A DNA stretch of 11,928 nt from an uncultured Methanomethylovorans sp. GTDB lineage: Archaea > Halobacteriota > Methanosarcinia > Methanosarcinales > Methanosarcinaceae. Position 1 is the first letter of the stretch. Each line of letters begins with the position of its first letter. The notes below the pieces were generated by a model, which was not told the origin of the DNA, did no database searches, and worked only from the letters and a program-made list of their open reading frames with translations. The stretch is taken from positions 1 to 11,928 of the forward strand of contig CALBTS010000615.1 in the NCBI GenBank assembly GCA_937968035.1. The letters are read 5' to 3'. Made by a program: the position numbers and the translations under genes. This document shows, piece after piece, positions 1 through 7,527 of the stretch.

Positions 1-77
1 GATATCTGAAAACTCCCATTGCTTTTTTTTATGCCATTTTCTTAACTTTTTATTTCTTGCGAAACTTCAATTTATGA
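1..77 (+). CDS. C-terminal end of an upstream integral membrane protein (partial)
   Basis: An open frame enters from the left edge and ends at a TGA at 75-77. Its last 24 codons (from base 3) read as a hydrophobic stretch, with residues such as IAFFYAIFLTFYFL followed by a short basic/polar end (RNFNL). This looks like a final transmembrane helix with a short tail. Polysaccharide clusters usually carry a Wzx flippase, Wzy polymerase or O-antigen ligase, so one of these is the natural guess, but the fragment is too short to assign. A competing frame stays open to a stop at 80-82 but reads less like protein (two Cys, two His, scattered polar residues). The gap to the next gene is only 38 bases, which fits an operon. 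Confidence is moderate because the call rests on 24 codons. Confidence 0.5.
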   Translation, partial: YLKTPIAFFYAIFLTFYFLRNFNL

Positions 78-115
78 ATTAATCAGGTTAGAAACTGTTT
101 GATTATCACGAAAAA

Positions 116-1324
116 ATGGGAAGCGTTTCTGAAAAGTACATATTGATTACCTCTACAAATTTTCCAGAGGGTGGTCCCGGGGCTAATTATCTCAATCTTT
201 TTTGTCGTGGACTAAAAACAAACGGTATACATATCAGCGTCTACCTTCTTAAAGGCCATGCATTCGGGAATATGCGATACAATGGCCCACGCACTAACAT
301 CTCTCTTGAAGGAGTCCCTTACACATACTTGGGTTTCAAACAGAGACCTGAAAATGTACTATTGAAACTTGCGGACCAATTTTTTAGCTATGTGAGATTG
401 CTGTACTTATTAACCTCTCTGATCATTCAAAGAAAGCAGGTAACAGTATTGCTTTATAACGGCGACATTTTTTTCAATACTCCAATTCATTTAGCTGGCA
501 GAATTAGTAAAATAAAGGTTGTAAAATTTGCTGCAGAAATAATTGATAAATCACAATTCAGGCAATCAATACTTGGCAGGATCTCAAGGGCGGCATACAT
601 GCTTAACTTCAGATATTTGAACAGAATGTCAGAAAAATTAATAGTGTTCAGCCATTATCTTAAAAGAGAATTCCTGCAAATGGGTATTGATGAAAGGAAA
701 ATCCTGGTGCAGCCTAACCTGACTGATTTCGATTTCTGGCAACCTGAAAAAACTGAAATAGAATATACTGTCGGTTACAGCGGAGCTCCCTATATGAAAG
801 ACGGGCTTAGTGATCTTCTTATGGCGATAAAAATTCTAAGGGGAAAAGGACTGGACATTTCACTCCTTATAGTGGGAGATGCCACATTCGGCCGGTCTCT
901 TATCCCGGGACTCAAAGAAGAATGCAGCAGCCTCGGGATAGATGATCTGGTAACTTTTACAGGGCTAGTAAATTCTATCCAAGTAAGAAGATACCTGTCC
1001 AAATGCCAAATTCTGGTGATAACGCGTCCAGATACAATTCAGACCAAAGCAGGTTTCCCGACTAAATTAGGCGAATATTTCGCTCTTCGTAAACCTGTGC
1101 TAGCAACGAAGTTTGGAGATGTTGAGAGATACTTTGAGGATGGGATAGATGTTATTATGGCTGAATGTGGAAATCCCTCATCAATAAGTTCAAAGCTGGA
1201 ATGGATGATTAAAAATAAGGTAATACTTGCCGAGATTTCAGTTAATGGCAACATGACTTCCAGGCAATTGCTCGATTATAAGGTCAGTATGAAAAGAATA
1301 CGAGAATTTCTAACAAAAAACTAA
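116..1324 (+). CDS. Glycosyltransferase family 4 (GT-B fold), atypical active site
   Basis: This is a predicted cytoplasmic, membrane-associated glycosyltransferase that would transfer a sugar from a nucleotide donor to a lipid-linked glycan. At 402 residues it has normal GT4 length. The N-terminal Rossmann half starts with a strand and a Gly-rich turn (TSTNFPEGGPGANY, from about residue 13). The C-terminal donor-binding half begins near residue 218 (VGYSGAPYMKDG) and carries the acceptor-proximal helix GFPTKLGEYFA (313-323). Two usual GT4 landmarks are changed. The Arg of the R-x4-K phosphate-binding pair is Gly223 (the Lys is K228), and the first Glu of the E-x7-E motif is Ala312, while the second (E320) is kept. 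The gene at 7528-8745 shows the same substitutions. The ATG at 116 follows an A-rich leader with no Shine-Dalgarno. The stop lies 11 bases before the next gene. Donor and linkage cannot be predicted. Confidence 0.88.
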   Translation: MGSVSEKYILITSTNFPEGGPGANYLNLFCRGLKTNGIHISVYLLKGHAFGNMRYNGPRTNISLEGVPYTYLGFKQRPENVLLKLADQFFSYVRLLYLLTSLIIQRKQVTVLLYNGDIFFNTPIHLAGRISKIKVVKFAAEIIDKSQFRQSILGRISRAAYMLNFRYLNRMSEKLIVFSHYLKREFLQMGIDERKILVQPNLTDFDFWQPEKTEIEYTVGYSGAPYMKDGLSDLLMAIKILRGKGLDISLLIVGDATFGRSLIPGLKEECSSLGIDDLVTFTGLVNSIQVRRYLSKCQILVITRPDTIQTKAGFPTKLGEYFALRKPVLATKFGDVERYFEDGIDVIMAECGNPSSISSKLEWMIKNKVILAEISVNGNMTSRQLLDYKVSMKRIREFLTKN

Positions 1325-1335
1325 TAGTAGCCATT

Positions 1336-2478
1336 ATGGATCCAGTTACAATAATAATTGGGGGTGATCTCGGGCCAACCCATTCAAATTATTCCTTTTT
1401 TTCATCTGGGAACATTAAGGGAATTATTGATATAAAACTTCTTAATATTCTATCATCTGTGAACTTCAGAATATTCAATCTTGAAGTCCCAATGATTAAT
1501 AAAGAGAATCCCATAAAGAAGGATGGACCTATTCTGGGTGCTCCTATCTCTATGATGCAAGGAATTAAATTAATTAATCCCACAGTCTTTACTCTTGCCA
1601 ATAATCATATCCTCGACCATGGCGAAGAAGGTCTCATTAGTACTATTGAGCAACTGTCAAGGAACGATATAGGCTTTGTAGGAGCCGGCAGAGACCTCAG
1701 AGAAGCCTCTATTCCATTTATCATTGAAAGGAATAACTATAGAATTGGAATCTGTGCCTGTGCAGAACACGAGTTCTCAATAGCTGGTGAAAAACGTGCG
1801 GGCGCAAATCCTATTAACCTATTGGAGAGTTTCGACCATATCACCAAATTAAAAACTAATTGTGATGCAGTAATAGTCCTGTATCATGGTGGGAAAGAAT
1901 ATTTTAGATATCCTACACCTGAACTGCAAACGACTTGCAGAAAAATGGCTACCAGTGGTGCAGACCTCATAATCTGTCAGCACAGCCATTGCGTTGGTGC
2001 CTATGAAAAATACAAAAATGGAATAATAGTATACGGTCAGGGTAACTTCCTGTTCGACAGACATGATGATGAATTTTACCAAACGGGACTTTTAGTGAAT
2101 GTTAAGTTTGAGAAGGAAATAAAGGTTGATTTCATTCCAATACAAAAGCATGGGAATGGAGTCAAAATTCCGGAACCTGCCCAAGGGAATAAAATATTAG
2201 ATGACTTTTATCAACGATCAGAAGAAATCAAGGACCATGAATTTGTTGAACGCCAATTTGATGAGTATTGCTTAAAGAACGGTCAATACTACCTTGCCAC
2301 CCTGGCAGGTCTTGGAAAAACCATTAGAAGAATTGATAAAGTGCTTAATCGTCCTTTAACAAGGTTAATATACTCTAAAGCTAAGCTGAACATTATCCGC
2401 AATCATTTCGAATGTGAGACGCACAGGGAGATAGTATTACGATACATCAAGATACTTAGCGAGGGTAAACCGCGTTAA
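1336..2478 (+). CDS. CapA-family metallophosphatase-like protein
   Basis: This 380-residue protein matches the CapA/PGA_cap family, named for the capsule protein of poly-gamma-glutamate producers, which has a calcineurin-like metallophosphatase fold. The conserved blocks are visible in order: GGDLGP (9-14, metal Asp11), NLE (48-50), ANNHILDHG (88-96), GAG (116-118), YHGG (183-186), QHSH (215-218) and YGQGNFLFD (233-241). All expected metal-ligand Asp, Asn and His positions appear intact, so it may be catalytically active. There is no signal peptide or transmembrane segment. Unlike Bacillus CapA it should be cytoplasmic, and it carries a basic, helical C-terminal extension (about 300-380). It is followed 5 bases later by an ATP-grasp gene, which makes a joint role in modifying the glycan plausible. 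The substrate is unknown, and poly-gamma-glutamate synthesis is unlikely because no PgsB or PgsC homologue is present here. Confidence 0.88.
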   Translation: MDPVTIIIGGDLGPTHSNYSFFSSGNIKGIIDIKLLNILSSVNFRIFNLEVPMINKENPIKKDGPILGAPISMMQGIKLINPTVFTLANNHILDHGEEGLISTIEQLSRNDIGFVGAGRDLREASIPFIIERNNYRIGICACAEHEFSIAGEKRAGANPINLLESFDHITKLKTNCDAVIVLYHGGKEYFRYPTPELQTTCRKMATSGADLIICQHSHCVGAYEKYKNGIIVYGQGNFLFDRHDDEFYQTGLLVNVKFEKEIKVDFIPIQKHGNGVKIPEPAQGNKILDDFYQRSEEIKDHEFVERQFDEYCLKNGQYYLATLAGLGKTIRRIDKVLNRPLTRLIYSKAKLNIIRNHFECETHREIVLRYIKILSEGKPR

Positions 2479-2483
2479 TATGA

Positions 2484-3587
2484 ATGGGAGAAATGTGTCA
2501 ACTTACTTTTGTCAATATGCGAAAGCTGATTATCTTAACCGACGAACAATCTGAGTTCCTCGTATCCAAACCTGACCTGAAAAATTTTACGTCTATGGAC
2601 GTTTCCAGAATCAGGGATTGGTTCATTGCCAATAACTACGATATCAAGATTTTCAAATTCAGCGACCTTGACCTGACTAATTGTTACAAGAACTACTTTT
2701 TTTTATATCAGACTTCTGAAGCTCCTGGGGCTTTTTATAAGAGGTATATCGAAGATCTGATCTACTTTCTTGAAAAACAGGGGGCCATTGTTCTGCCATG
2801 TCATGAATACCTGAAAGCTCATCATGATAAAGTCTTCATGGAGTTTCTTAGAATGAGGTTTACCGACAATACACTAAAAACCATTAGAAGCAGATGCTAT
2901 GGCTCGTGGGTAGACGCACTTAACTATGATGGAAAGTTTCCCGTAGTGATCAAACAAGCTTCAGGATCTGCAGGAAAAGGAGTATACTTGGCTCATGACC
3001 GGAATGAATTCCGGAGGCTAGTTAAAAAAGCTGGAAAGGTTGTTATCGGTACAGGTCTGGACGACTTATTCATTACCTGGATTAAAAACACTGTAAAAAA
3101 AACGGCAAAGCGTCTTGATCCAATAAAGAAAAGATACGTCCAATATAATACAGCACCAGTCAGCAATGCAATTGTTGTACAGAATTATATCTCAGGGCTT
3201 TCCGGCGACTATAAAGTTCTCTATTTCGGAGGAAGGTACTATTGCATGTATCGGAAGAACAGACCAAATGATTTCAGAGCAAGTGGTAGTGGTAAATTTT
3301 TTGACGTACCGGATGAAGAGCAGATATGCGTACTTGATTTTGCACGAAGCCTGATTTCTGAAATCGACTTCCCCATTATTGGAATGGACATAGGATTTGA
3401 TGGGAAGACTTATAATTTGATAGAATTCCAGATGATTCATCTCGGCACTTCTGCAATTCAGAGATCCAGGTTCTGGTATGAATATCATGAAGGTCAATGG
3501 ATAAAGACTGAGGGTTCCTCAGTCCTGGAGGAAGAGTTTGCACGATCAATCGATGCGTTCATTAATATGAGTTACAGCAAAGAATAA
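2484..3587 (+). CDS. ATP-grasp domain protein, putative carboxylate-amine/thiol ligase
   Basis: ATP-grasp enzymes activate a carboxylate as an acyl-phosphate and join it to a nucleophile. The protein has 367 residues. An N-terminal pre-ATP-grasp region (about 12-120) is followed by the ATP-binding strand and glycine loop: K157 in FPVVIK, then SGSAGKGV (160-167). A RimK-like basic segment YRKNRPNDFRASGSG spans 256-270 (R257, R260, R265 could contact phosphates). The metal-binding end has D302 (GMDIGFDG) and E314 in IEFQ; the usual Asn two residues after the Glu is Gln316. There is no membrane segment. It resembles the ATP-grasp proteins found in surface-polysaccharide clusters more than D-Ala-D-Ala ligase or purine enzymes, but I cannot name a subfamily. 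The start is uncertain: the ATG at 2517 (giving MRKLIILTDEQ) looks more natural than the one at 2484, whose extra 11 residues do not look domain-like. Its stop abuts the next start (TAAATG). Confidence 0.85.
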   Translation: MGEMCQLTFVNMRKLIILTDEQSEFLVSKPDLKNFTSMDVSRIRDWFIANNYDIKIFKFSDLDLTNCYKNYFFLYQTSEAPGAFYKRYIEDLIYFLEKQGAIVLPCHEYLKAHHDKVFMEFLRMRFTDNTLKTIRSRCYGSWVDALNYDGKFPVVIKQASGSAGKGVYLAHDRNEFRRLVKKAGKVVIGTGLDDLFITWIKNTVKKTAKRLDPIKKRYVQYNTAPVSNAIVVQNYISGLSGDYKVLYFGGRYYCMYRKNRPNDFRASGSGKFFDVPDEEQICVLDFARSLISEIDFPIIGMDIGFDGKTYNLIEFQMIHLGTSAIQRSRFWYEYHEGQWIKTEGSSVLEEEFARSIDAFINMSYSKE

Positions 3588-5255
3588 ATGTTTATGATTA
3601 ATGGGAAATTGCTTATTGGAATCCTGATAAATGACATTGCAGTCCCAAACTGGATTCTTAAATGCATCGAAAATTTAGTACAATGTGAAAATGCGCGTGT
3701 TACAGTAATAATTAACAGTAGTCAGGAGGAGAGAGGTTGTAATACTAAAGAACAGTCCCTCAGCTTGCTCCCTGCAAGAATTTACGAAGCAATTGATAGA
3801 TTTCTTTTCCGCCGTCAATACGATTTTCATCGTATAAAAGATGTTACTTCCCTTCCATCACAGGCTTCCATTATATACCGGACACACTATTCGGACCGCA
3901 AAGCAACACAAATTGAATTGGGGAGGGAATATTTCAAACATCTGAACCTAGATTTAATAATACTTTTCGGAAATCATCAATTGAGTGATGAGATTCTTGA
4001 AATACCTAAATATGGCTTTTGGAGGTTATCAATAGATAATGAGGATGTTCCCACTACTGTTGGTTATGGTTACAAAGAAGTTGTTCGCCATCTTCCTCTA
4101 ACGGAAACAGCAATTATAAGAGTTAAAACGAAATACTCCGCTCCGGACATTTTATACTCTTCCAGGGAGGCGACATACCACTTTTCAGTCAACATAAACA
4201 GAAACAAGATCTTCTGGAGGGCAACCCATATACTTCCACGGATAGTTGAGGGTTTATCACAATATGGTGACAGCTATCTAAAGAAACTAAAAGAAAGAAG
4301 CCATTTACGTCCATTAGGAGATAATGAACCTTACAGAGAATCATTTGCAGGAATTCTCAGGGATTTAATAAAACATATTTCAAAACTAGTCCTGCTTGGA
4401 TTCAATAAAATTATATATACTGATGCATTCAGTTGGAAACTTCTTACGACAGTAGATAAAGTCAGAAATTATGATGATTTTGCATCCTTCAATGTAATTA
4501 AACGGCCTCGACAAAGGTTCTGGGCTGATCCATTTGTAATTGCTGCAGACCAAAAGTATTATCTATTTGTAGAAGATTTCATTTATAGGAAGAATAAAGC
4601 TCATATTTCAGTACTGGAGCTTAACAGTAAAGGGGAATTCCTCCGGTCTGAAAAAATTATCGAAAGGCCGTATCATATGTCCTATCCGTTTACATTCAAA
4701 GAAGGCGGATCATATTATATGATTCCTGAAACTAGCCAAAACAGGACAATTGAACTGTATAAATGCACCGGATTTCCATATCAATGGAAGTTTGAAGGTA
4801 ATCTTATGGAGAATATTGTTGCTACTGATACGACTCCTTTCTTTCACGAAAACTTATGGTGGCTTTTCACTACAATTGACCATACAAACGGGATCTCCGG
4901 ATGTAGTACTGAATTGTACCTTTATTACAGCGATGATCTTTTTTCAGGCAACTGGACCAGTCATCCTCTCAATCCGGTTGTTTCAGATGAGAGTAACGCA
5001 AGATGCGCAGGCAAGCTGTTCGTAGAAGATGGGGTAATATACAGACCTTCCCAGAATTGTTCTATGAGATATGGAAGGAGGATTAATATTAACCAGGTAA
5101 CAAAGCTTAATACGGACGAGTATAACGAGATACTTGTCAAGGAAATCATACCTGACTGGGATAGGGAGTTGAAAGGAATCCACACAATTAATTCAGAAGG
5201 AGGTTTGACTGTTATTGATGTCTATAGTTTTCATAACCGTTTATCTTTTAAATAA
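3588..5255 (+). CDS. Degenerate formyltransferase-like domain fused to GINT1-N-type beta-propeller
   Basis: This 555-residue two-domain protein has unknown reaction. Residues about 5-235 resemble the formyltransferase fold: LDLIILFGNHQLSDEILEIP (121-140) matches the central strand and helix of methionyl-tRNA formyltransferase. In my by-eye alignment the catalytic Asn, His and Asp become Arg146, Ser148 and Ser184, so formyl transfer looks lost. From about residue 300 the protein resembles the N-terminal domain of plant glucosamine inositolphosphorylceramide transferase 1. This is a beta-propeller related to glycosidase families such as GH43, with RFWADPF (310-316), YLFVEDF (325-331), HMSYPFTF, MIPETS (378-383), ATDTTPFF and repeated aromatic Trp/Tyr strands. 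Such fusions are known from bacterial polysaccharide clusters as uncharacterised proteins. There is no signal peptide, so a cytoplasmic role in glycan assembly or recognition is likely. Translation may be coupled to the preceding ATP-grasp gene, whose stop it abuts. ATG 3594 (M3) is an alternative start. Confidence 0.8.
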   Translation: MFMINGKLLIGILINDIAVPNWILKCIENLVQCENARVTVIINSSQEERGCNTKEQSLSLLPARIYEAIDRFLFRRQYDFHRIKDVTSLPSQASIIYRTHYSDRKATQIELGREYFKHLNLDLIILFGNHQLSDEILEIPKYGFWRLSIDNEDVPTTVGYGYKEVVRHLPLTETAIIRVKTKYSAPDILYSSREATYHFSVNINRNKIFWRATHILPRIVEGLSQYGDSYLKKLKERSHLRPLGDNEPYRESFAGILRDLIKHISKLVLLGFNKIIYTDAFSWKLLTTVDKVRNYDDFASFNVIKRPRQRFWADPFVIAADQKYYLFVEDFIYRKNKAHISVLELNSKGEFLRSEKIIERPYHMSYPFTFKEGGSYYMIPETSQNRTIELYKCTGFPYQWKFEGNLMENIVATDTTPFFHENLWWLFTTIDHTNGISGCSTELYLYYSDDLFSGNWTSHPLNPVVSDESNARCAGKLFVEDGVIYRPSQNCSMRYGRRININQVTKLNTDEYNEILVKEIIPDWDRELKGIHTINSEGGLTVIDVYSFHNRLSFK

Positions 5256-5262
5256 ATTGATT

Positions 5263-6345
5263 ATGAAGACTGGAATACACTCAGTGTTGGTTTTATGTAA
5301 GACCCTTATGAAAGGCGGAGCTGAGAAGCAGGCGATGATAACCGCAAAACTCCTGGCACAACAGGGAATGTCAGTGAGTATTCTTATATGGGATGGCAGC
5401 AGTATGGACAAAGCTAATCTTCGATTTCTTGAGGATCAGCAAATAAGCTGTTTAGGGCTAAGGGGCAGCCTGTTCAATAAGTTTACTGATTTCATCAACC
5501 ACCTAAGACAACAGAATGTAACCCTTATTTTGTCATATCTTTCTCTTGCTAATTTCTTGGGAGCCCTTGCAGGCATCTACAAACATAACCTTATAACGGT
5601 TGGGGGAATAAGATCCGAAAAACTTCCATATTTTAAATTCATTGTGGAAAGATTTGTGCATAACAGGCTGAATAATCGTACTATATTTAACAGCTATGCT
5701 GCTAAGGACCGTTTTGAGGGGAGAGGCTTTAATTCAGGGAAATCAGCCGTAATCCACAATGCAGTCATAACGTACCGGAATAACAATGTCGTTCGGAATG
5801 ATGATGAAATAATCTTGATTTCTGTATCTCGGTTCATAGAATCAAAAGACTATCCTACTGCATTGAAGGCGTTCAGATATCTTGTTGACAAGTACCCAGT
5901 AAAGAAGATGAAGTTTTTAATTGTAGGATATGGGAAATGTGAGAAATCGATTCGGGTGTTCATTAAGAAGTATGGTCTCGAAAGCAATATACAAATGATT
6001 ATTGATCCTCCAAATATCAGTGAACTCCTGGCCTGTTCTGATATCTATTTGAGTACGTCATTGGTCGAGGGTTTGTCCAACTCAATTATGGAAGCTATGG
6101 CAGCAGGTTTGCCTGTTGTGGCTACTGATGTGGGAGATAACAGATTTTTAATCGAAGACTCAAAAAATGGGTATATTGTTCCCTGTAGGAGCGCTGATGT
6201 CATTGCCCACAAGTTGGAGCACCTGATTCTGTTTAATGATATCAGGAAGAAATTTGGAGAATACAGCTATTGGAAAATCCGTAACGAGTTTACAGAAAAA
6301 CATATGCTGAAGAAATACATGGAATTAATTGACGAGTTAACATAA
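5263..6345 (+). CDS. Glycosyltransferase family 4 with complete active-site motifs
   Basis: This is a predicted GT4 retaining glycosyltransferase of 360 residues from the chosen start. The N-terminal half has the glycine loop KGGAEKQ typical of GT4 enzymes (about residues 16-22). The donor-binding half has SRFIESKDYP, with the phosphate-binding pair R190 and K195, and the E-x7-E motif EGLSNSIME with E269 and E277, followed by AMAAGLPVVATDVG. All expected residues are present, so it should be active. The frame is open from an ATG at 5215, but that would overlap the previous gene by 41 bases and add a non-domain hydrophobic leader (MMSIVFITVYLLNKLI). The ATG at 5263, 7 bases past the upstream stop, puts the first beta-strand (HSVLVLCK) at the N terminus and is preferred. 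The C-terminal sequence resembles the gene at 8769-9866 (both have KDYPT and EG-SNS-ME), suggesting related donors or a duplication. The sugar specificity is unknown. Confidence 0.88.
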   Translation: MKTGIHSVLVLCKTLMKGGAEKQAMITAKLLAQQGMSVSILIWDGSSMDKANLRFLEDQQISCLGLRGSLFNKFTDFINHLRQQNVTLILSYLSLANFLGALAGIYKHNLITVGGIRSEKLPYFKFIVERFVHNRLNNRTIFNSYAAKDRFEGRGFNSGKSAVIHNAVITYRNNNVVRNDDEIILISVSRFIESKDYPTALKAFRYLVDKYPVKKMKFLIVGYGKCEKSIRVFIKKYGLESNIQMIIDPPNISELLACSDIYLSTSLVEGLSNSIMEAMAAGLPVVATDVGDNRFLIEDSKNGYIVPCRSADVIAHKLEHLILFNDIRKKFGEYSYWKIRNEFTEKHMLKKYMELIDELT

Positions 6346-6418
6346 TCTGTGATCCAATTTTAATTGTTGGCACTGAACGGCTTTTCAAAATCCTTCTTTG
6401 AACTGAAATTACATAGTC

Positions 6419-7522
6419 ATGAAAGTAGTTGTTACAGGCACACGTGGCATTCCGGATATTCAAGGGGGTATAGAGACCCATTGTGAGGAGCTCTACCCAA
6501 GATTAGCCTCCATGGGATATGATATTACGCTGATAAGAAGGTCATGTTTCGTGAAAAGTTCAAAACGTTCATCTGAATATAGGGGAGTAAAATTAGTTAC
6601 TCTTTTCACATTACGAATTAAGACGATTGAAACAATTATTCATACTTTTCTTTCAGTAGTCTGGGCAAAGAGGCATAAGGCTGATTTGCTCCATATACAT
6701 GCTGTTGGGCCTGCTCTTTTTGTGCCTTTTGCCAAGATGTTAGGGCTGAGAGTTGTTTTTACTCATCACGGACCTGATTACGACCGGGCGAAATGGGGAC
6801 CATTTGCCAAAGTGGTTTTAAGACTTGGAGAAAGGTTCGGATCAAGAAATGCAGATCAGGTGATTGTTATATCTCATGTCATTAAAGATATATTGGAGAA
6901 GAAACATAGTAGATATAATACAAACCTTATTTTTAACGGATTCTCATCTCCTGTATTTTGCAAAGAAGCAGACTATATTGAATCTCTTGGCTTGACACCA
7001 CGTAAGTATGTCTTTTCTCTGGGCAGATTTGTAGAGGAAAAGGGATTTGACCTGTTAATCAGGGCTTTCAAAAATACTGATCATAGCGGTTATCATCTGG
7101 TGATTGCCGGAGATGCTGACCATGAGACTTCCTACTCGGCTACACTAAAAAAACTTGCAATCTCAGAAAACGTGATTTTGCCTGGTTTTATCAGGGGCAA
7201 GGAACTACGTCAGTTGTTCAGTCATGCTGGCCTATTTGTTCTTCCTTCCTATCATGAAGGATTGCCAATTTCTTTACTTGAAGCTATGAGTTACAAACTA
7301 CCCTTGGTAGTAAGTAACATTCCAGCTAACATGCAAGTTGATCTGCCCTCTGAGATATTCTTTACTGCTGGGGATGAGTCATCTCTGAAGGAAAAGCTTA
7401 ACATTATGCTGACAACCAAATTCAGGTGTTATGATTATAATCTTGCCCCATATAACTGGGATATAATAGCAAAACAGACAGCTGAAGTTTACGAAAAACT
7501 ATCGGAAATTAATAAAGCCTGA
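6419..7522 (+). CDS. Glycosyltransferase family 4, DUF1972/rhamnosyltransferase-like
   Basis: This is a 367-residue GT4 enzyme whose N terminus, GTRGIPDIQGGIETHCEEL (7-25), is the signature of the DUF1972 branch of GT4. That branch includes streptococcal capsule rhamnosyltransferases such as Cps2T. The acceptor side has HHGPDYDRAKWG (about 116-127). The donor side has GRFVEEKGFDLL (R203, K208) and E-x7-E as EGLPISLLE (E280, E288), so the catalytic motifs are complete. A deoxyhexose such as rhamnose is a reasonable but unproven donor, since family membership does not fix the sugar. It is preceded by a 73-base gap, the largest in the window. I see no clear Bacteroidota-type promoter there, only a weak TTG...TTCTTTG pair. 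Its stop is 5 bases before the next gene. Confidence 0.9.
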   Translation: MKVVVTGTRGIPDIQGGIETHCEELYPRLASMGYDITLIRRSCFVKSSKRSSEYRGVKLVTLFTLRIKTIETIIHTFLSVVWAKRHKADLLHIHAVGPALFVPFAKMLGLRVVFTHHGPDYDRAKWGPFAKVVLRLGERFGSRNADQVIVISHVIKDILEKKHSRYNTNLIFNGFSSPVFCKEADYIESLGLTPRKYVFSLGRFVEEKGFDLLIRAFKNTDHSGYHLVIAGDADHETSYSATLKKLAISENVILPGFIRGKELRQLFSHAGLFVLPSYHEGLPISLLEAMSYKLPLVVSNIPANMQVDLPSEIFFTAGDESSLKEKLNIMLTTKFRCYDYNLAPYNWDIIAKQTAEVYEKLSEINKA

Positions 7523-7527
7523 CAGTT

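Noticed and set aside
1336..2478. Poly-gamma-glutamate capsule system suggested by the CapA homologue
   Set aside because: No PgsB/CapB ligase, PgsC/CapC or signal peptide is seen. The neighbours are glycosyltransferases, so a polysaccharide context is favoured.
2697..3102. Runs of eight T (2697-2704) and eight A (3095-3102) inside the ATP-grasp gene, possible phase-variation sites
   Set aside because: Runs of this length are expected by chance in AT-rich coding DNA, the frame is intact, and no alternative frame is in evidence.
3192..3497. Minus-strand open frame of 101 codons, the second longest on that strand
   Set aside because: It lies entirely within the ATP-grasp gene, whose motifs confirm the + strand frame. 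There is no recognisable domain or separate start context.
5215..5262. ATG at 5215 as the start of the following GT4, with a hydrophobic leader resembling a signal anchor
   Set aside because: It overlaps the previous gene by 41 bases, and GT4 enzymes begin with the strand that follows the ATG at 5263. The hydrophobic stretch is the shadow of the upstream coding sequence.
6366..6400. Possible Bacteroidota-type promoter (TTG and TTCTTTG) in the gap before the gene at 6419
   Set aside because: The -7 box lacks the TA of TAnnTTTG and the spacing of about 23 bases is loose. The evidence is too weak to list as a promoter.
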